A DNA stretch of 64,000 nucleotides from Gigantopelta aegis (Eukaryota > Mollusca > Gastropoda > Neomphalida > Peltospiridae), in the NCBI RefSeq assembly GCF_016097555.1, contig NC_054703.1, positions 38,746,169-38,810,168 on the forward strand. Reading direction: 5' to 3'. Under the pieces are notes generated by a model. That model was not told the DNA's origin. It ran no database searches and saw only the letters and a list, made by a program, of their open reading frames with translations. Each line of letters opens with the position of its first letter. Within the stretch, counting starts at the first letter, position 1. Below are positions 47,729-59,794 of the stretch, one piece after another. Position numbers and translations under genes: made by a program.

Positions 47729-48430
47729 GCAATGTTGCCACCTGCAAACAAATAAGAGTCATGATCATTATGTACATTAATTTCCAGTTCGTTTTCTTAC
47801 AGCTTTAATGTAATTATTTATTGTGTTATCTCCGTCTGCAAAGTGCTTATGTAAAGTGTGTTTCCAATAGATTATTATTTGTTGTAGTTGTGTGCACCCA
47901 ACTGTCACAGTGTCCACGCTTCACATACATATGGAAGAATATTCCATTACTGGTTTATGGATCTAGAGATAACCAGGCTCTGTTATGGCATCGGGGCAGT
48001 AATAAAAAATGTCTCAATAAACAAATAATCTCCATAAGTTCAGTACTACTTTCATTTACTAGATAAATAAAACACCACACAGCTAATCATGTCTTACTTA
48101 TGTATTTAGGCTACATATCTATATGACACATACTTCCTTAAAGGTCAGGTTTAATTAAGACTTCAATATATCAGATAAAACTATGAACTATTGTGTATAG
48201 TTAAATTATAAAGGATACTGTGTATACCACGGGGAATCATTCTAAAGAAATATAACTTGGATTATGTCAATAATAATAATAATTTTCACCTTACGTCTAA
48301 GGCTGAATCGTGAATTAATACACGTAGAGTAGATATTACCCGATCGTTAAAGTTCTGGAATCATAGTATTTGACTTTAGTAGCTACAGGTCTTACGTAAT
48401 AAACGTAGTACCGTTAAACCTCTACAAATG
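47729..48430 (-). other. 5' flank of GPCR copy 3, duplicated from the same source as 1-690
   Basis: Reads in reverse as TTTGTTTGCAGGTGGCAACA (splice acceptor), then blocks matching 1-690 up to about position 31. No coding capacity. Confidence 0.7.
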
Positions 48431-48456
48431 ATACTTAGCCCTAGCATAAGACAATG

Positions 48457-48843
48457 ACACATACCGGCCACGGTCTACAGGCTGGTAGGTACTGAGTTCG
48501 GATCCCAGTCGACGCATGGGATTTTTAATCCAGATACCGACTCCAAACCCTGAGTGAGTGCTCCGCAAGGCTCGGTGGGTAGGTGTAAACCACTTGCACC
48601 GACCAGATATCCATAACTGGTTCAACAAAGGCCATGGTTTGTGCTATCCTGCCTGTGGGAAGCGCAAATAAAAGATCCCTTTCTGCCTGTCGTAAAAGAG
48701 TAGCATATCTGGCGACAGCGGGTTTCCTCTAAAAAAAACAGTGTCAGAATGACCATATGGTTGACGTCCAATAGCCGATGATAAGATAAAAACATCAATG
48801 AGTTTTAGTGTTGTCGTTAAATAAAACACACTTTACTTTACTT
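48457..48843 (+). repeat. SINE, family C head, full length with TSD
   Basis: TAAGACAATG flanks it at 48447-48456 and 48844-48853. Box B TGAGTTCGGATCCCAG. Body GTGCTATCCTGCCTGTGGGA. The tail contains GTTGTCGTTAAATAAAACAC and ends in ACTTTACTTTACTT. Confidence 0.92.
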
Positions 48844-48947
48844 TAAGACAATGCCACAGAAAAAAGGATCTTATCATGCCCTGCTGACAAAACCTCTCCA
48901 CGTCCAACATAAAACAAACATATCCAAGGTGATTCGCCACTTGACAA

Positions 48948-49007
48948 GGAAATGTTTTATTTAACGACGCACTCAACACATTTTATTTATGGTTATATGG
49001 CGTCGGA
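48948..49007 (-). repeat. SINE tail-only insertion (60 bp) with TSD
   Basis: Only the 3' end remains (GGAAATGTTTTATTTAACGA to ATATGGCGTCGG). CCACTTGACAA flanks it at 48937-48947 and 49008-49018. An extreme 5' truncation. Confidence 0.9.
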
Positions 49008-49018
49008 CCACTTGACAA

Positions 49019-49452
49019 ATGCCCGTAGTCGACACCATTGGTTTCAAAACAATTACCTATGTGTACGCTAATTACATTTACTGGACGAAGGAAACTCTTT
49101 CTACATACCATCCCAGGTTTGGACTCTGACATCGCCAGTGACCAACTCTGGGACGAGAATGGGGAGGAAGGGGGTGAGAAGTAATGTGTATTGATACATT
49201 TAGAAATGTTTAATTATACGGCCTAATCTATCAAAATGGGTTAATTGGGGACTTTAAAAAGAATTTTAAGGCGCTCTCAATAAAATATATAGTGATATTG
49301 TGTTTAAGATAATTAGTAGGTGCATAGTTTTCCATTGGGATGGCCTAATCATATTTACTTAAAATTATATTTTAATAAACATTTACCATTGACTGGACTC
49401 CTCGTGTTAAACCCCTTGTTTCAACGTTCATTCATTAATTTCAAGTTGTGTT
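49019..49452. other. no gene recognised
   Basis: AT-rich unique-looking DNA. Confidence 0.4.
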
Positions 49453-49640
49453 CGTGCTTATATCCAATTAAGGTTCCAACACGCTGTCCTGGGCACACCT
49501 CAGCTATCTGGGCTGTCTGTCTAGGACAGTGGGTTAGTTGGTTAGTGGTTAATGATATAGAAGAGGGTGTAGTCACCTTACGCCTACCCACTGAGCTCTT
49601 AAGAACTCGCTCTGGGTTGGAGCAAATTGGGAAGGTATCT
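49453..49640 (-). repeat. SINE, family D, head-truncated
   Basis: CTTATATCCAATTAAGGTTC, TGTCCTGGGCACACCTCAGC and CGCTCTGGGTTGGAG are family D in reverse. Confidence 0.8.
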
Positions 49641-49764
49641 AGGAAATGTGTAGCAGTGGATGGGTCATTTGTTTACAAGTCAACATGACCTATATACCTG
49701 AGAATAAAGTTTTCAAATATTTAGTTAAAATACGTCAAACTAAGTTGTGCTAATCGTCTTTAGA
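49641..49764 (+). repeat. dispersed repeat shared with 55740-55870
   Basis: GGATGGGTCATTTGTTTACA, ACCTATATACCTGAGAATAA and TTTAGTTAAAATACGTC-type blocks recur in the same order and orientation at 55740-55870. Identity unknown. Confidence 0.5.
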
Positions 49765-51690
49765 ATTGTCTGTTATTAAACATGTTTTACGGTTCATTGG
49801 TTTTGATCCGTCCATTGCCCAGTGGTTCAATACTTTTATAGTGATGTTTCGAGTTGCATACTAAATAATGGACATTTGTCTCCTTTTTTCCAATAGAAAG
49901 GGGTGTCAGACAAGGCGACCCACTGTCACCATATCTATTCATAATAGCAGTTGAAGTTTTAAGTGCAGCGTTAAAATACGACCCCAATATTAATGGAATT
50001 AAAATTAATAATACAGAATATCTTATCACGCAATATGCTGATGATACATCCCTTATGTTGGACAACACGGAACAGTCACTGAATAGAGCACTTCTTTTAG
50101 TAGACAAATTCGCCGCCTGTTCTGGTCAGAGCACATTTTGATAAAACACAAGCTATATGGATTGGGGCAAGACGGGGTCGTGGTGTGGGATACCACACAA
50201 ATCAAACAATTATATGGCATCATGATGGGAAATTTAAACTTCTCGGTATTAAATACAATGTAATGCAAGTTGACAACTATTCTGAGAATTTTAGGGATAA
50301 ATGTCAATCTTTAAAAAAAACTCTTAAACGATTGGTCTTTCAAAAATATATCTATAATTGGAAAAAACAACTGTAATAAAATCATTGACATTACCAATTT
50401 TACTTCAAATCTTGACAGTCCTCCCAGATCCACCACTTCATTATTTAAAATAATTACAGTCCACACTATTTAACTTTATATGGAATGGAAAAGTTGATAA
50501 AGTTAAAAGAAATGTACTTATAAAGGGATATGACAAAGGCGGCCTGAAAACACCTCATATCATGTCTTTCTCTTGTGCGTTAAAAATATTATGGTTAAAA
50601 ACTCGTTGATCCTTTTAATTTATCTGCTTGGAAGAGCCTCCTTGTAGATGATTTGGAGGATCTGGGAGGAGACAACATTTTATGTTTACATAAGGACTGC
50701 TATAAGAAAGTAATATCTAGATTTAATCAATTTTGGCAGGATGTATTTTCATGTTGGGCTGAAGTTCAACAAAACCCCACCGCAACCGAACAAGACATTC
50801 TATCTCAGCATCTGTGGTTTAATCCATGTATTAAAGTAAATAATAAGTCAGTTATTTATAATTCTTGGTGTACAAAAAACATCTATTTTGTTAACGATCT
50901 GATGAATAATCAAGGTAATTTGTTTTACTTATGAGGATTTTTGTAGGTTTTATCAACTGAATATAAATTATTTATAGTATTATTGACTTTTGGATACCAA
51001 ATGAATGGAAACACACACTAAGATTTAACAATTTTAATAAATTAGATAAAATACACAATTCGAATGTAAATCTTCTAAAAAAAACACGAGAAAGTAACAA
51101 AGCCATTTTACAGGCTTTTCATTGATAAAATAAACGAAAAAACAATTAAATCACAACAAAAATGGCAACACAAATTAAATAAAGGGATCAATTGGGAAAA
51201 TGTTTATAAAATGCCTTTTCGAATAACTGACGATGCAAAATTACAAACTTTTCAGTTCAAAATTAATCACCGAATATACTGTACTAACAGGAAGCTGATG
51301 CAATGCAAACTTTTTGAAACTGAATTATGTACATTTTATGGTGATACTAAAGAAACTTGTTCATTTATTTGTTGAATATCAGTATGTTAAAACTATTTGG
51401 TATTGCTTCCTAGATGACCTAAATGTAAAATGCGGCACTGTCATACCTAATGCCGCTGAGGTACTTCTTTTTGGTATTTTTATCAATAGTCCAACTATTG
51501 ATATTATCAATCTTTGTTTGCTTTAAATAAAATACTATATACATATTATTAGAATGAAAAAAAACCTCAGCCAAATTATATTTCATGTTTAGCTAACATA
51601 CGTCGTTATAAGCAGAATGAATTGTATTCTCTTTATCTTTACCCCCGGAAAAAGCTAGTAACACAAGAAAAAAGTGGCAATATCTTAGTA
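49765..51690 (+). mobile_element. degenerate LINE, reverse transcriptase to 3' end
   Basis: Non-LTR retrotransposon remains, many stops and frameshifts. One frame gives RGVRQGDPLSPYLFIIAVE and QYADDTSLMLDNTEQSL (RT motifs with catalytic ADD at about 50036-50044). Further on come the connector (PILLQILTVLPDPP, KGYDKGGLKTPHIMSFSC in shifting frames), then LFVEYQYVKTIWYCF, like the terminal zinc-knuckle region. It lacks ORF1, the endonuclease and the first RT motifs. It looks L1-like rather than RTE or CR1, but clade assignment by eye is uncertain. Confidence 0.85.
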
Positions 51691-51994
51691 GAGTACTTCA
51701 CATGCAATACATATTTTCTTGTATTAATTAATAACTGTGGGTTTTAACAAAAAAATTAACATTTCATTATGTACTGTAATAGTGTGTGTTTGAAGCTCCG
51801 AATAAAAGAAACAAGAATTAAAAAAAAACAAAAAACAAAACAAAAAACCTCTGCAGTAGAGCGGGTATGACCCTTGGTTTGCTTCACTCTCTTTGGTGTA
51901 CATGTCAAACATTTTAATTACAGTAAGGTCTGGAGACAGATACTCATATGCTGAATTGTTTCGGCAATACTGTAATTCCATTCTTGGAAAACTA
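51691..51994. other. no gene seen
   Basis: AT-rich with AC-rich A-runs near 51820-51850. Confidence 0.4.
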
Positions 51995-52360
51995 GACCTC
52001 CTCTTGCCTCTCCTGCCTTCACCCCAGCATCATCAGTCGTCTTCCTAACCGTGCAAACTTGTTTGTCCGTTACATCCAGTGTGTTTAAAAACATCTGCCT
52101 GCAAACTTGAATATGATGTTCATCAGTGGTGGATACAGAATAAGTCCAAGATTTTCTTGAGTTATTTGCCCGTGCAGTAGTAGGTGATTTCCTCGTCACA
52201 TGCCTTTTGATCCACTGTCGTTGATCATGCAGATCCACCATTGAATAATAGCGGGACAATATTTCTTGTCTTCGTTCTTCACTAACATCAGAACACTGGA
52301 AACCCTTCATTTGACAATACTTCTCATTGGAGCAACGAGATTTTGTGGTTTTTTATGATT
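51995..52360 (-). pseudogene. fragment of a widespread, probably transposon-linked protein family
   Basis: Reads C-SNEKYC-QMKGFQC, then SEERRQEILSRYYSMVDLHD and QRQWIKRHV, later HIQVCRQMFLNTLDVTDKQV and a KAGEARGG turn. This layout (Cys-rich start, R--I---YW-L-D---QR-F, and VC--FFLNTL) is that of a family of uncharacterised invertebrate proteins usually found in many genomic copies, which I take to be transposon-derived. The start and the DDE-like remainder are missing. Family name not determined. Confidence 0.5.
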
Positions 52361-53589
52361 ATATTTTTCTGTATAATAGGGCATTCCTCGGTTACGATAT
52401 TTCTTTACTACTTTTCTTCTGTTTTAGTGACTTCCTTCTACAGCATAGTCTACTGGAGCAGTTGGGGGACATTAGTAAATACGTTTTATGCCAGATCAGA
52501 TCAGATGATCATTTGTATATTTAATTGATGTCATTGATAAGAGTAGGCTTTCGCATGTGTCATTGTCACATCATGGCCTGTAATAGTTTTCGATATCGTA
52601 ACACTCAGATAACTTTGAAAATCTGTAGCCTGGTTAGTGGAAATATATAATGTCATCTTTCATAAATATTAGTGTGTTACACCCATGTAACCATCTAATA
52701 GTGAATCAAAGCATGCAGGAAATGCTTCTCATCACTGACAACATATAAGACAGGTTAGAAGTGAATTTCTGCACCAGACACAGACTTCATTCTTATCCTG
52801 AGAAGATCACACGCACTGATCCCAATAATTATCGGTACAGACATAAGTCGCAACCAGATCAACATGCGGAGGTCATGGTACTAAGCTCAAGGGTCATTTG
52901 TACAATCGATGAAGCTGTTCTGAGAGGAAAGAAGTTCAATACACCATCGCCAAACCAAAGTGTGGAAACACTGCCAAATATGTAATAACAGCATACCCAA
53001 GGAGCATATCTCCAAGCAAACATCCTAGCTTAGGATTCCATGCTACATCCAGAGATCTAGACCCACGGTTGGATCAAGGAGGATATATTTGTAAATGTGG
53101 TTGAAGGTGCAAGCTGCACCAGAGGCTGTGATAGAACTGATCATATGCAACTTTGGTATCAGTAAGTGTTCAGGTAGACGAACCTGTAAGGAATACAACC
53201 TGCAATGTACATAACTCTACAAGTGGAGATGGTTGCTGCAGTACACATGCCATTACAGACTAAGTAGACTAGAATTAGATTTAGTCAATTTTCAGATACA
53301 TGTATGTTGGGTATTTGTTTAGAAATTATTAAAAATTGGCTAATTTAAACAACATTCTATTAGCCAGATTCTAAATGTTGTAGCCAGTTTGTATAAAATA
53401 ATAAGCAATTGGCTAATTTGGCATGAGCAGGGTGAGCCCTGCTGATGTGTCATTGTGAATTACAGTTTACAATTGCTCTGTTCCTTTATTTCATTAGTTT
53501 AAAATCTAGAACATGAAAGTCATTAGCAATGCAATATTTTAATTATTTGACAAAAAATGTATGTGGACTAGAAGGAAAAGTATTTGCCA
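52361..53589. other. no gene recognised
   Basis: A plus-strand frame at 52761-52985 (74 codons) shows no known motif. The rest is AT-rich. Confidence 0.4.
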
Positions 53590-54130
53590 AATGATAAAAT
53601 TGGTGGCCATTTTAAAATTTCTATATGGCTGCCATTATGAATTTTAACGTGGGTCCATGACTGATGATAAAAATGCCACCGTTTAATTCATTGATTCTAA
53701 AAATGTACAGACATAAATAATTGTGCCTCTGCCTTAACCGGAAGTTACGATATATAAAAAATACATTAAAATGGTGGCCATTTTGAATTTCAAGATGGTT
53801 GCCACGATTGGATGACTATAAAATTGTCATTAATAAATTCATGACAAAATAATTGTACAATTAGACAAAAAAATATTGTGTTTCTATGTTAATCGAGAGT
53901 TCAGATATATGGGAAAATATATTAAAATGGCGGCCATTTTGAATTTCAAGATGGATGCTTAGGTCAGACAACAATTTTTGTTTTCACAACTTCATTCACT
54001 AAGCTCATAAATGTAAACAAATACCTAAATTGTTGTTGTGGGTCAGTTGTGGGTAAAGATATATATAAGAATATTTAATTGGCGGCCATGTTGAAATTCA
54101 AGATGGCTGTCATGCCCAAATGGCTAAATA
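53590..54130. repeat. diverged tandem repeat of about 150-170 bp, four units
   Basis: Each unit has a GGYGGCCATTTTGAATTTC block and a CAAGATGGYTGCC block (near 53601, 53772, 53928 and 54081), then AT-rich filler. The last three also share a GATATAT-type step upstream. Confidence 0.75.
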
Positions 54131-54966
<836 letters not shown>

Positions 54967-55565
54967 ACTGGCATTCCAAACGTGTGGCACCATGTTTCAA
55001 CAGTTTCTAAGTGGTGCAACAAATGGACACAAACACCGTTAATGTGTAGCCTAACGTACTCACTAAATCCCGATTAAAGTACTTGCATCGTGTTTAACAA
55101 AATACATCTTCCAACGACAACATAAAACTTTACCCCGCTATTTTAAATTTGCTAAATAGATGGAAGCAACTTGCCCTTGCACATTAAGAAATCTATCTAC
55201 TTAATGTGCGCCCTGCACTAATAATGAACATGAACCCGGGAACATGCAACATATTGGAAGTACAGCTTAACGATGATTAACAAATTTTATAATTATGCAA
55301 GAAATTACACTGGTGTAAAGTATACAAAATTGTTAAGTTTCTTTGTGTGTTCTGATCATTTATGGAGAGTCCTAGTGGGTTTTGTTTTCAACACTTCGAT
55401 CCAATGTTCGAATAAATGAAATGTTTGAAAATAACGGGACACTTATTAATTTTAACAGTGAAACAAAATCACATGCTCGGTGTCTGATATATTGACTGTA
55501 TTACGAACAGAGTTTCTTAGCTGGTTTATCATTAGGCAATACCAGGAATACCGAATACTTCACAT

Positions 55566-55567
<2 letters not shown>
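54967..55567. other. no gene recognised
   Basis: AT-rich. A short inverted pair (AATGTGCGCCC against CTTGCACATTAAG) near 55175-55212. Confidence 0.35.

Positions 55568-55644
<77 letters not shown>
55568..55644. repeat. (TA)n microsatellite
   Basis: About 76 bases, symmetrically flanked by ACAATA and TATTGT. Confidence 0.98.
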
Positions 55645-56685
<1,041 letters not shown>

Positions 56686-57190
56686 TCAGATTTAGGAAAT
56701 TATATTTTAAAAACACAACTTGGCGAACCTGTGCTTGACAGACTGTTTAAAGGAGGACTTTCTACCCTCGACCTAAAGTATACAATATATAGACAGGGCG
56801 ACAATCCAGCTACTAAATACCCCTTTGCACGTCCATGCATTTGTCTAACAAAATTGTTGGACAGGACAAAGGAAATTTTCCGACTTGTGCACATTTTTAT
56901 AAAGTTCTGTCAAAAGGATGCCACATTCCTGAACTTTTTTCCACATTTCAACAGACAAAAAAGCTGCCACAACCACCAAAGCTGCAATTAAGTTTAGTGG
57001 AAACATTAACATATTTTCTTCAAAATTGTATTCAAAAGCAAAAAAAAATTCCTATGACCAACCTGTTTCTTAAAATATCACCCAACGTTAAAAACGGAAT
57101 GTGTCATTAAAGATTAGGCACTAAGGTCGACGATATTAATCTTTCGCATCCTTGTTTCGACTTCGTACACAATAACTCAAAATATATCCA
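56686..57190 (+). other. unidentified sequence with two overlapping frames
   Basis: Frames at 56665-56991 and 56835-57110 hold FARPCICLTKLLDRTKEIFR and PNVKNGMCH respectively. The codons look protein-like, but no family is recognised. Possibly a fragment of a mobile-element protein. Confidence 0.25.
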
Positions 57191-57195
57191 AAAGG

Positions 57196-57196
<1 letters not shown>

Positions 57197-57268
<72 letters not shown>
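57197..57268. repeat. (TA)n microsatellite
   Basis: Target run of the next Tc1 element. Confidence 0.98.
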
Positions 57269-57269
<1 letters not shown>

Positions 57270-58761
57270 TCTTCAAAAAAAGAAACGCAAAAGGGTACAA
57301 ATGGGTTATAACTCCGATTTTATGTTTCCTACCGGTTCATGCTTTGTGAATATAAGGTCATTGCATGTCCCAAACACATTCCCACGGTTACATTCGATAA
57401 AACGCAGCTACTGTACAATAAAGTTCCAAAATGTGAATATTCGCAAAAACGCAGCCACGTGCAAACCATGTCACCACTGCACGTGCGTTGTCTGCACGTG
57501 CAACATGAACACCGACAGTATAAAAGTGCAGGGTGTTCGCTTGCCTGGCCTCTGTATCTGGCCGACAGTTGACAATCCAGGACATGCCACGTCTCAGTGA
57601 ACCGCAGAGAAACAATGCCATCGGCCGACTAGACGCAGGCGAATCCAGAACGGCCGTTACCAGGGCATTCCATGTGTCCCCAAGCACCATCTCCAGACTG
57701 TGGGACCGTTACCAGCAACATGGATCAACACGTGACCTCCCTAGATCCGGTCGACCACGGGTCACTACCCCCGGGCAGGACCGCTACATCCGGGTACGCC
57801 ACCTTCGGGAACGATTGACTACTGCCACCTCCACAGCCGCAGCAATACCAGGTTTGCGCAGGATATCCGACCAGACCGTACGGAACCGCCTACGTGAGGT
57901 AGGAATTCGTGCCAGACGTCCAGTTCGAGGTGTCATCTTAACACCACAACACCGTCAACTCCGACTGCAGTGGTGCCAGATTCATCGACAATGGCCTCAA
58001 CTGCGATGGAGACGGGTGTGGTTCAGTGACGAGTCCCGATTTCTGCTCCGACGTCATGATGGAAGATGTCGCGTGTATAGGCTTCGTGGTGAACGTTATG
58101 CGGCAAACTGCGTGCAGGAAGTGGACAGATTCGGCGGGGGTAGTGTCATGGTGTGGGCAGCCATCTCACACACTGGCAGAACTGACCTGGTCCACGTGCA
58201 GGGCAACCTGAATGCACAGGGCTACATTGACCAGATCCTCCGGCCACACATCGTTCCAGTTATGGCCAACGCCAACGCAGTGTTTCAACATGACAACGCC
58301 AGGCCTCACACAGCACGTCTCACAACGGCTTTCCTACAGAACAACAACATTAATGTCCTTCCTTGGCCATCGACATCACCGGATTTGAACCCAATTGAGC
58401 ATCTATGGGACGATTTGGACCGACGCCTCCGAAAGCGACAACCACAGCCCCAGACCCTGCCCGAGCTGGCAGCAGCCTTGCAGGCCGAGTGGGCCACCAT
58501 CCCCCGGGACGTCATCCGTACTCTGGTTGCTTCAATGGGCAGGCGGTGCCAGGCAGTTGTCAACACACGCGGAGGCCACACCCGGTATTGACTCCAGATG
58601 ACCTTGACCTTGGTGGTGTGTCCTATCACTTACTCACAATGGACTAGAGTGAATTGTGAACAATCCTGCAACATTTGGTAATTATCGGACTCACCATTCA
58701 ATAATTAAATCAATTCTCCAAATGTTACGACAATGTGGTTTTGCGTTTCTTCTTTTGAAGA

Positions 58762-58762
<1 letters not shown>
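57269..58762 (+). mobile_element. Tc1-like transposon, copy 2, apparently complete
   Basis: 1494 bp. The 24-bp terminal inverted repeats are the same as copy 1 (CTCTTCAAAA start; single G/A mismatch between ends), with TA on both sides. About 16 differences from copy 1 by eye. Confidence 0.95.
57584..58591 (+). CDS. Tc1 family transposase (DD34E), intact
   Basis: A 335-residue DDE transposase that cuts and pastes its own element at TA. Start MPRLSEPQRNNAIG was chosen because it aligns with MPRIPNNLRERAIG of the other Tc1 family here; the in-frame ATG at 57533 only adds 17 residues. Residues 1-60 form a paired-like helix-turn-helix (TAVTRAFHVSPSTISRLWDR), followed by a GRPR linker and a second helix-turn-helix. 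Catalytic D in VWFSDESRF, D in FQHDNARPHTA, and E in NPIEHLWD, with 34 residues between the last two. No stop or shift. Whether it is expressed cannot be told. Confidence 0.93.
   Translation: MPRLSEPQRNNAIGRLDAGESRTAVTRAFHVSPSTISRLWDRYQQHGSTRDLPRSGRPRVTTPGQDRYIRVRHLRERLTTATSTAAAIPGLRRISDQTVRNRLREVGIRARRPVRGVILTPQHRQLRLQWCQIHRQWPQLRWRRVWFSDESRFLLRRHDGRCRVYRLRGERYAANCVQEVDRFGGGSVMVWAAISHTGRTDLVHVQGNLNAQGYIDQILRPHIVPVMANANAVFQHDNARPHTARLTTAFLQNNNINVLPWPSTSPDLNPIEHLWDDLDRRLRKRQPQPQTLPELAAALQAEWATIPRDVIRTLVASMGRRCQAVVNTRGGHTRY

Positions 58763-58820
<58 letters not shown>
58763..58820. repeat. (TA)n microsatellite
   Basis: Abuts the right end of Tc1 copy 2. Confidence 0.97.
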
Positions 58821-58821
<1 letters not shown>

Positions 58822-58962
58822 CCCCGCTGACGTTATGACGTTAGTTTGGAGACGTCACGTTTTTCTCGACTGTCATGTCTCTCGTTGATGAGATTTTACA
58901 AACGACAGTTAATGTTCAGTTAAATAAATGCAAAATAAAACGAATCAACGCATTCATGTATC

Positions 58963-59406
58963 TTAAAGAAAGATCCTCCACCTCAGTGTGAACACTGTCA
59001 GTGTCTTCTGACGGTGCGACACATTTTGATGGTGTGTAAGCATCTGCATGGAACTCGAAAAGATATATTTGGACAAACAAATGTGATGGAATCATTTCGA
59101 TTCCATCCAGAATTAGTTTTATAATTTGTACGTGATGCTAACTTTTACTCTGAATTTTAATTTGATATATCTATGATATTTGTAGTTTGTGCACAGTTCT
59201 TTACACTATGTTTTAATTTAACTATTGAACTTTTATATTGATTTTGATCATCAAATTTGTTTTGCATTTACCATAGTTTGACACCCAATAGCCGATGTAT
59301 TTTTCGCGCTGGGGTGTCGTTAAACATTCATTCATTCCTCCATTCATTCATTCATTCATCCATTCATTCATTCATTCATTCATTCATTCATTCATTCATT
59401 CATTCA
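58963..59406 (+). mobile_element. LINE 3' end: last codons, 3' UTR and (CATT)n tail
   Basis: 58963-59124 reads LKKDPPPQCEHCQCLLTVRH then ILMVCKHLHGTRKDIFGQ to a TAA. This is the C-terminal Cys/His block (C--C---LTV-HIL--C---R---F) typical of I/Jockey-group LINEs with an RNase H region. The 3' UTR ends TTTGACACCCAATAGCCGAT then GGGGTGTCGTTAAACATTCA and a CATT run. That ending closely resembles the SINE tails in this window. Confidence 0.8.
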
Positions 59407-59719
59407 GTTGCATACACCAATATTTGTTTATTATGTGCACTCTCTTGCTTAGGTTTGATTTGTGAACCTAAAAATATTTTGACGTCATTGCTTTTCTTTA
59501 GTGACGTCATCAGTTTCCTCGGACGTTCACGTCTTGTGTATTATATAGTTTGTGTCATGTAAGAAGTTTAAAGTTTAACTTTCTAAACTATTTACACTAT
59601 GGGTAATAAATACAATAACTCAACCGATACTCGGAATTACAGATTATCTGTCCCTCATGAAATTAATGTTGTCAGTCACTGGCTACAGATGATCAGTCAT
59701 TCGTCTTAACTCGTAAGAT

Positions 59720-59722
<3 letters not shown>
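59407..59722. other. no gene recognised
   Basis: AT-rich, with two TGACGTCA-like sites near 59481 and 59501. Confidence 0.4.

Positions 59723-59793
<71 letters not shown>
59723..59793. repeat. (TA)n microsatellite
   Basis: Target run of the third Tc1 element. Confidence 0.98.
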
Positions 59794-59794
<1 letters not shown>

